From Algimonas arctica (GTDB lineage: Bacteria; Pseudomonadota; Alphaproteobacteria; Caulobacterales; Maricaulaceae): a stretch of DNA of 64,000 nucleotides. The notes beneath the pieces are model-generated. The model worked only from the letters and a program-made list of their open reading frames with translations. It did not search any database and was not told where the DNA came from. The stretch is from assembly GCF_014652695.1 (NCBI RefSeq), contig NZ_BMZH01000003.1, positions 165,001-229,000 on the forward strand. The letters run 5' to 3'. The translations under genes were made by a program, and so were the position numbers. The first letter of the stretch is position 1, and the number at the start of each line of letters is the position of its first letter. Positions 37,320-46,116 of the stretch are shown in pieces.

Positions 37320-37949
37320 CTAGATGAAGCGAGCAGTCAAACTCGGCTCACGTGCGCAACACTCCAATTCGTGATCATTGATCATCCCGACAGCTTGCAT
37401 AAACGCATAAAGTATGACGGGGCCGACAAATTTAAACCCGCGTTTTTTAAGGTCTTTGCTCAGCAATTCAGAGATGTCGCTCTTCACCGGCGCGTCAGAA
37501 AAATTGGCCCATTCATTCACTACAGGCGTCCCGCCCACGTAATCCCAGAGATAGTCCGCAAAATCGATACCCGCCGCGCGCATATCCAAATAGGCCCGCG
37601 CATTCCCAATGGTCGCATCGATCTTTGACTTAGATCGGATAATGCCGGGGTCCCCCATCAGGCGCGCTCGATCTGCGTCCGTATAATGCGCGACAATATC
37701 AGGATCAAACCCGTCATAGGCTTTGAGCAGATTATCTCGTTTTCGCAGGATCGTAATCCACGCCAGACCCGCTTGTTGACCATCCTGAATCAGTTTGGAG
37801 AATAACGCCTTGGGATCCCGGATCGGACGCCCCCATTCCGTATCATGATAATGGCAGTACAGACGGTCAGAAGGCGGCACCCACGCGCAACGCGGACGGT
37901 CTCGATCATGGACATAATCATCTGGGGCCGTTGTGTTGGGTCCACTCAC
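37320..37949 (-). CDS. tag: DNA-3-methyladenine glycosylase I
   Basis: This 209-residue base-excision repair enzyme removes 3-methyladenine from DNA. The family start RCAWVPPSDRLYCHYHDTEWGRP contains the first Cys and His of the zinc site. LILQDGQQAGLAWITILRKRDN-like (IQDGQQAGLAWITILRKR) is the DNA-recognition helix. The last zinc ligands lie near the end (DHELECCARE). The GTG start at 37949 overlaps the stop of the GNAT gene as GTGA, so it is coupled. The C-terminus is a little longer than E. coli Tag. Confidence 0.93.
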   Translation of the reverse strand: MSGPNTTAPDDYVHDRDRPRCAWVPPSDRLYCHYHDTEWGRPIRDPKALFSKLIQDGQQAGLAWITILRKRDNLLKAYDGFDPDIVAHYTDADRARLMGDPGIIRSKSKIDATIGNARAYLDMRAAGIDFADYLWDYVGGTPVVNEWANFSDAPVKSDISELLSKDLKKRGFKFVGPVILYAFMQAVGMINDHELECCAREPSLTARFI

Positions 37950-38425
37950 AACAGCTTCTCCATACCGATATTACAGCGCGCGTAGATCGGATGCGCGCCC
38001 TCATGATTGATCGTCCAACCATTGCGCGCATAAAGGCGAAGTGCGGCCGCATTACGGGTGTTTGAAAGAAGAAAAAGATGTTTCAGGCCCAGCTCATCGC
38101 GGGCATAATCTTCAACGGCGTCCATCAGCTTTTGCCCGACACCATTGCCCCGAAAGCGGCCATCGACCGCCATTTTAGTCAACTCCCATTGGCCTTGCTT
38201 ATCGCCCGTCAAATGCGGTTTTAACGCCACAGCGCCCGCAACCTCGGTCTCAATATGCGCGGTAAAAACCTGTCCGCCATTGTCCAAATATATTTCTGGC
38301 GTCGCAACCATCACTTTGTCAGACAGCTCCAACACATGCAGCTCTTCGATCCACTCGGCATTAAGCGCGGCAAAGCGAGGCAACGAAGCGCGGTCATTGC
38401 GCCGGATTGTAACGAGGTCGGTCAT
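37946..38425 (-). CDS. GNAT-family N-acetyltransferase
   Basis: This 159-residue acetyltransferase has the acetyl-CoA loop motif DGRFRGNGVGQKLMDA (RxxGxG) at about 92-107, preceded by WELTKMAVD. A later strand-helix, LFLLSNTRNAAALRLYARNGW, is typical of the fold's C-terminal part. The acceptor is unknown. Its stop overlaps the tag start. Confidence 0.88.
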   Translation of the reverse strand: MTDLVTIRRNDRASLPRFAALNAEWIEELHVLELSDKVMVATPEIYLDNGGQVFTAHIETEVAGAVALKPHLTGDKQGQWELTKMAVDGRFRGNGVGQKLMDAVEDYARDELGLKHLFLLSNTRNAAALRLYARNGWTINHEGAHPIYARCNIGMEKLL

Positions 38426-38480
38426 AAGTAAAGATTGGCAGGATTGGAGAAAATGTAAACGGGGTGATTAATCCCCTGAC

Positions 38481-39263
38481 CTAATCATCCGATCCGAGCA
38501 CACTCTTCATCACCTCGACCCGCGCGTCCCGGACCGTCGGCCCTTCAGTCGCGTCACGCAAACGGTCCAAGCGCACCAAAGCCAACCCTTGGAGTCCGTT
38601 CACATGGAGGACTTGTCCGACCGAGCGCTCGCCGCATTTAATTTTATCGCCCGCCTCAGCAGGTGCGCTGAGGACGAGACCGCGCATCCGCTTCCTCACC
38701 GTTGTCATCCGCTTCATACGCGAGACAACTTCTTGGCCGACAAAACAGCCGCCGTTGAAATCAACGCCGTTTAATTGATCCATACAGGCATCTGCCGGAA
38801 AGGTCGTCTGGACGCCGAAATCCCATTCACTGTCCGGCACCCCGAGAGACAGGCGGTGCCTATCCCAATCGCCCGTATCAGGCGTCAGCCTATCCGCAAT
38901 TAAGCGACGTCCCAAGGCGGGCATACGGGGGTCAGGGTCGCCTATCTCGCACCCGTCTTCGACGCCCCAAAGACAAGACACGTGATGCGTGTCAGACACA
39001 TCATCAATCTCAATCGGGGCCCGCAAACGATACATTTTTAGGCGTTTGTGCAGAGCGCCCCCCATATCAGGCGTCGTATCAATCAGCAGGTGATCGCCTC
39101 GGTCCGTGACAAAGAAATCGGCGATAATCTTACCTTGCGGTGTCAACAAAGCCGCAAACGTCACGGGTCCGCGTAGTGAATTCGTGATCAGTCCAGAAAA
39201 CCAGTCATGCACATTCTCCCCAGAAAGCTTCAAAACGGTTCGCGGACGGTGGTGGGTTAGCAT
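38481..39263 (-). CDS. ygfZ: Folate-binding protein YgfZ (Fe-S cluster repair/assembly)
   Basis: This GcvT-like protein of about 260 residues binds tetrahydrofolate and helps assemble or repair Fe-S clusters. The frame opens at 39326, but MLTHHRPRTVLKLSGENVHD from the ATG at 39263 is the normal start. The family motif appears as GGCFVGQEVVSRM. The cysteine and GQE are kept, but the lysine of the usual KGCYxGQE is glycine here. KIIADFFVTDRGDHLLID and LRAPIEIDD are normal GcvT-type strands. The length is typical of alphaproteobacterial members. Confidence 0.88.
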   Translation of the reverse strand: MLTHHRPRTVLKLSGENVHDWFSGLITNSLRGPVTFAALLTPQGKIIADFFVTDRGDHLLIDTTPDMGGALHKRLKMYRLRAPIEIDDVSDTHHVSCLWGVEDGCEIGDPDPRMPALGRRLIADRLTPDTGDWDRHRLSLGVPDSEWDFGVQTTFPADACMDQLNGVDFNGGCFVGQEVVSRMKRMTTVRKRMRGLVLSAPAEAGDKIKCGERSVGQVLHVNGLQGLALVRLDRLRDATEGPTVRDARVEVMKSVLGSDD

Positions 39264-39434
39264 GGTATGGAGATAGGGCGGGCCGACACGCCCTGCAACG
39301 TCGCGCCATGACGCAAGAGCGGCCAAAGACCAATTTCGATAAAAATCGTTGTGATTATTATTGAAAATCGATAAATGAATACCTACCTATTTGGTATAGA
39401 ACACCCAAACATAGGGACGGAAAGGGATAATATT

Positions 39435-40517
39435 ATGGCCACATTTGAAGCGCAGATTGAACAATCCAAGAAAGAAGTGGCCGAGGCCCAAAGCAAAATT
39501 TCGGAGCTGTCGAGTCGGATCGATACGGCGCGCGCCAAAATGAGCCAAGGCACCGATATTTCGCTTGATATCGAGAGCGCGTCGCTGGACGATGTCCATG
39601 CGCATACGGATCTGATGAACGCCAATATCGCTGAACTCATCATGGGTTTGGACGATGTCACTGCAGGTTTTTCTAAAGACTTCGACTCCATGCGGTCCAA
39701 AACTGGCTGGGAAAAATTCGTCGGAATCTTTTCAAAACAGCGCGCCGAAAGCCTGCGGTCTGAGCGCATTCGCGCCGCGACGATTGAGGATAAGCTGCAA
39801 GACCTGATCGCGAAATCCAACACAATCCAAGCCATGTTGCAAGAACAACTCAATGAGCTCGGCCGTCATAAGAACCAAGTTGAAGGCAACCTGCAACGCA
39901 CGCTCGCGGATCGCGAAGCAGCCGTCGATACGTTGGAGCAAATCAAGGACGAGATCACGGCGCTTGATCCGACCATAATTGAGTTGGAAAACAAACTGTC
40001 GATGGCGACGGACGCCAAGGAACGCTCAAAATTAGAAAGTGAGCTATCCAAAGTCAATTCACGTCACAATGAGCTCGCGCAATTGGAGCAGGTCAAACTG
40101 TCGGAGTCCCAAACGCTGGAACGCTATATCGAGAAGGGGAAAACCTGGATGGATAGTCTGCAAAACCAGATCGCGACGCAGATGGTCCTACTCAACAAAT
40201 TGTCCACCGACACGAAACAGCGGGTTGTCCTCTATGATGCGCTGTCGAAATCATTGAAGACCGCACAGCAACAAGACGTCGCGCATAAGATCAATGAAAT
40301 CGGCGTGGCGACTGACAAGGAAGCCCAAGTCGCCATGGCGGCGATCGGCGCGGCCACAAATAATAAAATGGCCGAGATGATGGAAAGCCACGAAGAGCAC
40401 ATCGTCTTCGCGCGTAAGGTGCTGGAAGAAAAAGCCAAAGCTGATGAGCGTTTCGCCCGCCGGTTTGAAAAGATCGTCGAGAAGCACGACGCCAATGCCT
40501 ATGGAGACGGGGCCTAG
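39435..40517 (+). CDS. Long coiled-coil protein, first gene of an AAA+ system
   Basis: This protein of about 360 residues is almost wholly helical. It starts MATFEAQIEQSKKEVAEAQS after GGAAAGGG (the frame opens at 39375 but lacks a site there). Regions at about 1-35 and 110-250 have heptad-like patterns (for example QLNELGRHKNQVEGNLQRTLADRE). A distinct segment, SKTGWEKFVGIFSKQRAE, lies at about 85-103. The C-terminus is charged (KADERFARRFEKIVEKHDAN). It recalls the long-helix build of PspA- or TelA-like proteins, but I cannot assign a family. There are no membrane helices. It is in an operon with the next six genes. Confidence 0.75.
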   Translation: MATFEAQIEQSKKEVAEAQSKISELSSRIDTARAKMSQGTDISLDIESASLDDVHAHTDLMNANIAELIMGLDDVTAGFSKDFDSMRSKTGWEKFVGIFSKQRAESLRSERIRAATIEDKLQDLIAKSNTIQAMLQEQLNELGRHKNQVEGNLQRTLADREAAVDTLEQIKDEITALDPTIIELENKLSMATDAKERSKLESELSKVNSRHNELAQLEQVKLSESQTLERYIEKGKTWMDSLQNQIATQMVLLNKLSTDTKQRVVLYDALSKSLKTAQQQDVAHKINEIGVATDKEAQVAMAAIGAATNNKMAEMMESHEEHIVFARKVLEEKAKADERFARRFEKIVEKHDANAYGDGA

Positions 40518-40580
40518 TTATTACACTGTCATCCCGCGCCGCATTTCATGGGGCCGGGACGGCAGAGTGAAACGCATTTT

Positions 40581-41717
40581 ATGACCACACCCCAAAAACT
40601 CGATCTTACTTATGAGCACCGCGTCCTAGATAGTGCGCGGGCGGCCCGTCGCTATTTCGCAAAATTCGAACGTATCATCGGCCACCTTAGTGCGGTCGCC
40701 AAGCTCTCGGTCGAAGAACGTCAGCTCGGGAAAACCGAAGGCGATATTCTCGGCCAATATTTGCTCGATTTGAACAATAGTTTCACAGCCCTGTCCTACA
40801 AATATCTCATGACCAATCGGTCGGCGAGTTCGGGACAGATCAGTATCGACAAAACCGAGTCCGGATTTCCGATCTTCTCTGAGATCATCCAGCTTGCGAG
40901 CGATGCCACGCAAGCCAAAAAACACCTGAAATCCCTGCCCGATCAAGCGCGATTAAAGAAGGATATGGTCAGCCAGATTTTGACCGAGCTATCCCCACCC
41001 ACTGCGCTGCAATATGCCTTGGCGCAGCGTATTTATTACGAAACCTTGGAGCGTGAGCCGCTTTTCCTGTCGCAGAACCATCCGCAGGCCGTTTGGGTTG
41101 GCAAAGTTTTAAAGCAACGCAAGCGCCGCTATATCATTCACTGGGCGGTCTATGACTCCAAGACTAATATCCCGGTTGTCTACCTCATGGAGGTCGATGA
41201 TACGGGCTCTCGCGCGCTGCCCAATGACGAACGGCGCTGGCCGCGGCTGCAAGACGCCCTCATGGCGCAAGCCCTATCCGAACTGAAACTGCTGACGATT
41301 GCCAAAGGCATCGACACGGATTTCAAAAACCTGCATCCCAAACGGCTTAGGCGCTTTCATTTGGGCCCCATGCACAGCCATGCGTTTACCGAACAACATG
41401 GCCCGATCCGCGACGTGCTGGCACAGGCCGCAGGGAAACCGGGGCTCGACTGGGCCTTGGCCTGGACGGTCGAGACGTTGCAGTCTGAGCGGCAGGAATG
41501 GGTCAAAACGGGCGTATTTAATGCGGCGTGGCGGCAAGTGTTTAAGCTCGATGCTTACGGTCTTGATGGCAAGACGGACGGCTACACGGATATCTCCCGC
41601 GCGCTAATCCTGCCGCACCGCGCGTACCAAGTCCTCGAAGAAAACCACGCCCAGAGTTTCGACGGCATCCGAAAATATGTCGTCGGGCAAAACAACACCA
41701 TTCTCAGCTACACATAG
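40581..41717 (+). CDS. Uncharacterised protein of the AAA+ system (378 residues)
   Basis: This protein of about 378 residues starts MTTPQKLDLTYEHRVLDSAR from the ATG at 40581. The N-terminal third is helical. The middle (about 155-230) looks like a mixed alpha/beta domain (GKVLKQRKRRYIIHWAVYD, then IPVVYLMEVDDTGS). The C-terminal third has HLGPMHSHAFTEQHGPI and ILPHRAYQVLEENH. It has no membrane helix or known catalytic motif, although the His-rich HLGPMHSHAF could be functional. The family is not recognised. It lies 63 bases after the coiled-coil gene and five bases before the AAA+ gene. Confidence 0.72.
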   Translation: MTTPQKLDLTYEHRVLDSARAARRYFAKFERIIGHLSAVAKLSVEERQLGKTEGDILGQYLLDLNNSFTALSYKYLMTNRSASSGQISIDKTESGFPIFSEIIQLASDATQAKKHLKSLPDQARLKKDMVSQILTELSPPTALQYALAQRIYYETLEREPLFLSQNHPQAVWVGKVLKQRKRRYIIHWAVYDSKTNIPVVYLMEVDDTGSRALPNDERRWPRLQDALMAQALSELKLLTIAKGIDTDFKNLHPKRLRRFHLGPMHSHAFTEQHGPIRDVLAQAAGKPGLDWALAWTVETLQSERQEWVKTGVFNAAWRQVFKLDAYGLDGKTDGYTDISRALILPHRAYQVLEENHAQSFDGIRKYVVGQNNTILSYT

Positions 41718-41722
41718 GCCTT

Positions 41723-43666
41723 ATGTCAAACCCGTCCGACCTCATGGAAATCAAAGAAACTGCGATTGCAGACAAGATCGCAGCGGCGCAATCGCTGCTG
41801 GATGGGTTCGACCACACGCCGCGTTTAGCCAAAGCCAAAGACGTTGAACCAGCAGCCGGAAAATCCGCCGGCATCCCCGGACGCCGCCGTTTCCGCAGCA
41901 CAACACCCGGCCTTGTGACACAAAGCACAGCAAAGGCGGAGGGCGTGAACCTCATCGCCCGCGTTGAAGATACGTCGCCCGATGATGCCTTGATGAGTCC
42001 GGTTCAAGCGGGCGTGCTGCACGCCCTGCGACGCGCCCTCGCCACGTCGCTGACCGTTGTGGACCAATATGCCGACGCGACCGGCCTGTCGGCGCTCATG
42101 AAAGATAATCTTCAGGGCAAATTATCCGGCGGGAAATCGGCGGAGTTCATCGAAGGCCTCGCCGCGTCTTCCGTTATCGCGCTGCATGTCTTTGCCAATA
42201 TGGCGAGCTTTCTGCTCTCCACCCTGCACGAAACGGGCGAGCTGTCCGTTGACGTCGGCGACGTCGAAGAGGTGCTGACGGATAATCCACAACTGGCACT
42301 CACAGGCGCGCTGTGGGAACTCGACCAAGACCTCGCCGTATTCGCCAATAGCGAAGACACGCTCATCCCGACGGTCACAGCGTTCTTGGAACAGCTGATG
42401 GACAAAGCCGCGATGCGCGCGAGCAACCTGCCCCGCCTCGATGCGTTCACATCCGTCGCTTACCGCGTCGAGGAGGACGATTTTGAGATCAGAGGGTTCG
42501 AAGCCGCCTCCCGCGCGCGCTCGACCAAGCTGACCATGACGTTTAAAAAACCGCACGAGGTCGTCGGCAACCACATCGCCAAATACCAAAGCATGAAACT
42601 GTCCAAAATGCTGATGGCGTATGATTTTGAGCGCAAGCTTAATCCGTTCGCCGATCTCGGCGGTTTCATCTTCACCTTCATGGGCGACGGCATGCCGGGG
42701 ACGGGCAAGACGACCCTGATCCAAATGATGGCGGGCCTGATCAATGACTATTGCAACAATGCGGACTACCCGTTCCGCTACGCCAACCTGTCCACCGATT
42801 CAATCGACAGCTACCAAGGTAAGTCGGCGCAAAACGCCAAAGCCTTCGTTAAAACCATCATCGATCCCGGCGTCATCGGCTTTGGCACGATTGACGATAT
42901 TGACCAGCTCGCGGGCAAACGCGGCGACCGTCAAAGCTCCGCCGGACAGCTCGAAATCACCGCTGTGCTGATGGAAAGCTTCGCGGGCGCGAACACGGTC
43001 GTGCGCGGCAACTGCACCTTTGGCATGTTTTCCAACTATCCCGAAAATGTCGATGACGCGCTGCGCCAACGTGCCGCCGCGCGCTTCCTCGTCGATGGCC
43101 CGAAATCCCGCGAAGACTATATCGACATCCTGCACCTGCTGATGGGCAAGAACCACGACATCCCCGTCGGCGATCACGAGTTGTTCGAAGCCCAAGTGAT
43201 CCAAAAAGCCGTGCAAGCGAGCTACGACAGCTACGCCCGCCCGAAGGAAGAAGGGCTCGTCGCTGTGTTCGACGCGATCCAGAAAAGCACAGGCAAGCTC
43301 GACACGATCGCTAAGCTCGGCACCTACCTCAAAGCCATTCAGGAAGCCGACCCGCGCTTCACCGGACGCGCGATCAAGAACATCACCGACGCCGTCAAAG
43401 TCCGCGCGATGGACTTCGAACTGCCGGATGAATGGATGGAAAATACTGACCTGTTCCTCACCAAAGACTATGACACCAAACGCGCCATGATCGCCGACCT
43501 CTCGACCGAAATCACCGTCGACATGGTGATCCAAGAAATCAACCGCTACGCCGATAGCGAGTTCCGCTATGCGGATAAAAGCGATGAGATTGCGATCGAG
43601 AACATGGTGCGGGATTACGGGCGTCAGGAAGAGGCAAAGCGGCGCTATTTGGGGGGGAAGGGGTGA
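41723..43666 (+). CDS. AAA+ family ATPase, core of the system
   Basis: This 647-residue protein has an unknown N-terminal domain (1 to about 290), then a AAA+ module. Walker A is GDGMPGTGKTTLIQMM at about 328, and Walker B is GFGTIDDIDQLAG, with DD in place of the usual DE. A sensor-1-like region is NCTFGMFSNYPENVDDALRQRAAARF, with an arginine-finger pair (DALRQR). The C-terminal 180 residues are helical with YSDYARPKEEG-like and EFRYADKSDEIAIENM segments. The likely role is ATP-driven remodelling of a protein or complex. It resembles a MoxR- or FtsH-like core but lacks a protease domain. It is coupled to the AT-rich gene by GTGA/TGATG. Confidence 0.88.
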   Translation: MSNPSDLMEIKETAIADKIAAAQSLLDGFDHTPRLAKAKDVEPAAGKSAGIPGRRRFRSTTPGLVTQSTAKAEGVNLIARVEDTSPDDALMSPVQAGVLHALRRALATSLTVVDQYADATGLSALMKDNLQGKLSGGKSAEFIEGLAASSVIALHVFANMASFLLSTLHETGELSVDVGDVEEVLTDNPQLALTGALWELDQDLAVFANSEDTLIPTVTAFLEQLMDKAAMRASNLPRLDAFTSVAYRVEEDDFEIRGFEAASRARSTKLTMTFKKPHEVVGNHIAKYQSMKLSKMLMAYDFERKLNPFADLGGFIFTFMGDGMPGTGKTTLIQMMAGLINDYCNNADYPFRYANLSTDSIDSYQGKSAQNAKAFVKTIIDPGVIGFGTIDDIDQLAGKRGDRQSSAGQLEITAVLMESFAGANTVVRGNCTFGMFSNYPENVDDALRQRAAARFLVDGPKSREDYIDILHLLMGKNHDIPVGDHELFEAQVIQKAVQASYDSYARPKEEGLVAVFDAIQKSTGKLDTIAKLGTYLKAIQEADPRFTGRAIKNITDAVKVRAMDFELPDEWMENTDLFLTKDYDTKRAMIADLSTEITVDMVIQEINRYADSEFRYADKSDEIAIENMVRDYGRQEEAKRRYLGGKG

Positions 43667-44340
43667 TGAAGAAAATTGATAGAAGTCTCACAAATATCAA
43701 ATTTAAACTAGGATATTTAAGACTTAGCGCGAGTCAGCTTATAATTTTATTCGAAAAGATTGGCATCGAACATGAAGTTTCTGCTGAAAATAATGACTAC
43801 GAGTTTGAGAACTTCCAAGACATGAAAGCAAATAAGGAACTTCTCGTTGGGCGGCCAAAGATACAATTGAGGCTCCCCAACCCCACCGATATCCACTCAA
43901 GCACAATATACATCGATCTAAGTGGTAACTGCGAACTGAGAGCTTATTCATTAGAAAGCCACACTCAATTGGCGGAATTGGAGAAGTTAAAGGAAAGATT
44001 ATCGGCATTTAAAACCCCGTTTTCCTTCATTGGACTCTTGGGGTGGCGTGACGTAATATTGCTATTAACTTCAATCGCATTCTTCGTTTGGGCAGTTCTA
44101 ACTGCTAATAGAAACAATCCTGCGAATATCGTTTTAATCACGTCATATTCCGTCGCCATTCTGGCAAGTTTTTTATTTTGGGCTTCATTTTTCTTAAATA
44201 ATTTTTTCAGACCCATCACCAACAAAAATATTGTAGGCACATGGGATAGAATAAAGGACAACATCTATTCTCACGTTGTTATTAGCACTATAACAGCAAT
44301 AGTTGTTTTAATTGCTGCATGGCTTGGTTTTAAACCATGA
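43663..44340 (+). CDS. AT-rich three-helix membrane protein inside the AAA+ operon
   Basis: This protein of 225 residues uses the GTG at 43663, or 224 from the ATG at 43666. Both overlap the AAA+ gene stop, and its TGA overlaps the next gene's start (ATGATG). The first 125 residues are soluble, with NYEFENFQDMKANKELLVGRP and an IHSSTIYIDLSGN strand. Three membrane helices follow (DVILLLTSIAFFVWAVL; IVLITSYSVAILASFLFW; VVISTITAIVVLIAAWLG). GC is 20/60 and 23/60 in two sampled 60-base lines, against 35/60 in one AAA+ line. This suggests recent arrival, yet it fits the operon perfectly. The family is not recognised; it could be a variable effector. Confidence 0.75.
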   Translation: MMKKIDRSLTNIKFKLGYLRLSASQLIILFEKIGIEHEVSAENNDYEFENFQDMKANKELLVGRPKIQLRLPNPTDIHSSTIYIDLSGNCELRAYSLESHTQLAELEKLKERLSAFKTPFSFIGLLGWRDVILLLTSIAFFVWAVLTANRNNPANIVLITSYSVAILASFLFWASFFLNNFFRPITNKNIVGTWDRIKDNIYSHVVISTITAIVVLIAAWLGFKP

Positions 44341-45818
44341 TGCGCCTCGTCAAAGCCGGGCTGATGTTTGGCAACCTCTATGAGGTGTCGTCGCCGGCGA
44401 TGGTCGAGCGGTATAATCGCGCGCTGGATTATTTGATCGGCAAGCGCACGGCGCTGACGGAATTCCATGTCGATATTGCGGGCTTCTCGCCTGAGGTGGC
44501 GGATGAGTTGGACGATCAATATTATCTCAACCCGCACGGGTCGAACCAAATGTTTATTCTGCTGTCGACCGATCAGAAGATGGCGCCCCTGCTTGGATCG
44601 GCATTCTCGACCTCGCGCTCGATCCTGCGCCAATATATGGACGAGAATGAAGATCAGCTATTTGGCCTGACCGCGCGCGAAGCGGTGGCGGGGGAGCTGC
44701 TCAATTCCGTGTTTAAGATCGACGAGCCCGCCGACCTGCTCGACATCAACCAAATCGAAGTCACGGCCGACACGACCCAATCCCATGTCGCCGAAGCCGC
44801 TACGCTCACAACTCAGATCGACCGCTTCCTGTCCGAGGACGATGCGTGGTGGGATGATGTGTTGATTTCTGAGATGATCGAGCTGGCCAAGCGCACCGGC
44901 AATATTCAACGCAATCCGGTCAAACTGGGCAGTAAAATCTACGAACAGGGCAATTATTTCACGACCCATCTGGGCGGCGTCTATGTGTTCCGGGATGCGG
45001 ACACGCCGACCGTGATTGCGCGCACCAAAATTGACGGTCTGATTGATCTCGACGTTGAGCAAGTGCTGACGCTGGATGACCGCGAGGCGATTTCGGACTG
45101 GCTCTATGAAGAAGGGCTGACCGAACTGGTCGTGCAACGCCCCAATCAGGATAGCGCCTTGGTGATCCGCCAGAAGATGGATTTTATTGTCGCCACCGTC
45201 GCGGCGGAACAAGGTCATGATTTGGACGGGCTCTCGCGGCAGAATATGCGGCAGCTGGAGCGCCGCTACGCCAATGAGCTGCCCGAAGAATTTCTCGGCC
45301 TGATGGATGTGTGGCGCTGGGCTTCGATGGGCGGGCGCGTGCCGAAATTCAACGCGGACAATCCGGCGTTTTTCTACGCGCTGCGGGGCTCGCAGAATGC
45401 GGACCGTGACCTCGTCAACATGTTGCTGACTGATTTGTCACGGCTGGATTTTCGCCAACTGTTTATCTGTCACAAACCGCTCTTCTATGAAGCCTATCGT
45501 GACTGGTCCGACAGCAAGAAAGACTTTGTCGTGCGCTTTCTGGAGCAGGAATATGCGATGGATAAGGCGGGCGCGCGGGAGGACTTGTTTGGCGGTGAAC
45601 CGTCGATGGAAGACGCACCGGACCCAAGTCAACGGAACACGCGTCCCAACACGAAGCGCAAAAACCCGTGGGACCCCGCTAAGCCCCACAAGAAAGACGG
45701 CTGGAAACGGGATGATGACGACGACGATGATGATGACGACGGCTGGCATCGGAAATCGAAACAACGCCGCGCCTATGAAAAACGGCAGCGAGAACAAGAA
45801 GAGAGGCGAAAACGATGA
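44337..45818 (+). CDS. DUF6638-like protein with a ten-aspartate run
   Basis: This 493-residue protein (ATG at 44337; a second ATG at 44340) begins MMRLVKAGLMFGNLYEVSSP. I recall this start, with MVERYNRALDYLIGKRTALTEFHVDIAGFSPEVADEL, from proteins annotated as DUF6638, but I cannot check it. The body is mixed alpha/beta with no known catalytic motif. The last 60 residues are low-complexity: basic and proline-rich (NPWDPAKPHKKDGWKR), then ten consecutive Asp, then a strongly basic helix (RRAYEKRQREQEERRKR). There are no membrane helices. The stop overlaps the next start (ATGA). The tail may bind a charged partner, such as the membrane. Confidence 0.75.
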   Translation: MMRLVKAGLMFGNLYEVSSPAMVERYNRALDYLIGKRTALTEFHVDIAGFSPEVADELDDQYYLNPHGSNQMFILLSTDQKMAPLLGSAFSTSRSILRQYMDENEDQLFGLTAREAVAGELLNSVFKIDEPADLLDINQIEVTADTTQSHVAEAATLTTQIDRFLSEDDAWWDDVLISEMIELAKRTGNIQRNPVKLGSKIYEQGNYFTTHLGGVYVFRDADTPTVIARTKIDGLIDLDVEQVLTLDDREAISDWLYEEGLTELVVQRPNQDSALVIRQKMDFIVATVAAEQGHDLDGLSRQNMRQLERRYANELPEEFLGLMDVWRWASMGGRVPKFNADNPAFFYALRGSQNADRDLVNMLLTDLSRLDFRQLFICHKPLFYEAYRDWSDSKKDFVVRFLEQEYAMDKAGAREDLFGGEPSMEDAPDPSQRNTRPNTKRKNPWDPAKPHKKDGWKRDDDDDDDDDDGWHRKSKQRRAYEKRQREQEERRKR

Positions 45819-46093
45819 TTGGCCTTATCCGCAATATTGTCGTGATCTTTTTGATCCTGACCGTCGTCTATGTGATTTTAAGTCAGTGGAGCCGGTGGCG
45901 GGAACGCGTTCGACTGGCCGAAGATTATCGCGCGCAGACCGAGCTGTTCCAGCAAAGCGAGACGGAAGACAATTTCGTGGCGCGCGGTATGGCGCGGTAT
46001 AACCGGTCGCTGCGGTCCAAATTATTCTTAAGTGTCTATGCTATTCCGGGGGCGATTGCGACCTTGCTGGTTTGGCTGGCGCAGCATTCATAA
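45815..46093 (+). CDS. Small two-helix membrane protein of the AAA+ operon
   Basis: This 92-residue protein has an N-terminal membrane helix (GLIRNIVVIFLILTVVYVIL) and a C-terminal one (LFLSVYAIPGAIATLLVWLA). A charged cytosolic middle of about 45 residues (RWRERVRLAEDYRAQTELFQQ) lies between them. Its ATG overlaps the stop of the DUF6638-like gene, so it is translationally coupled. The family is not recognised. It probably anchors or gates the cytosolic components. Confidence 0.7.
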   Translation: MIGLIRNIVVIFLILTVVYVILSQWSRWRERVRLAEDYRAQTELFQQSETEDNFVARGMARYNRSLRSKLFLSVYAIPGAIATLLVWLAQHS

Positions 46094-46116
46094 GAAATTG
46101 AACAGAGGAATTTGAA

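Noticed and set aside
42122-43534. Long minus-strand open frames opposite the AAA+ gene
   Set aside because: They have no family resemblance or ribosome-binding sites. They are by-products of codon bias in the strongly supported plus-strand gene.
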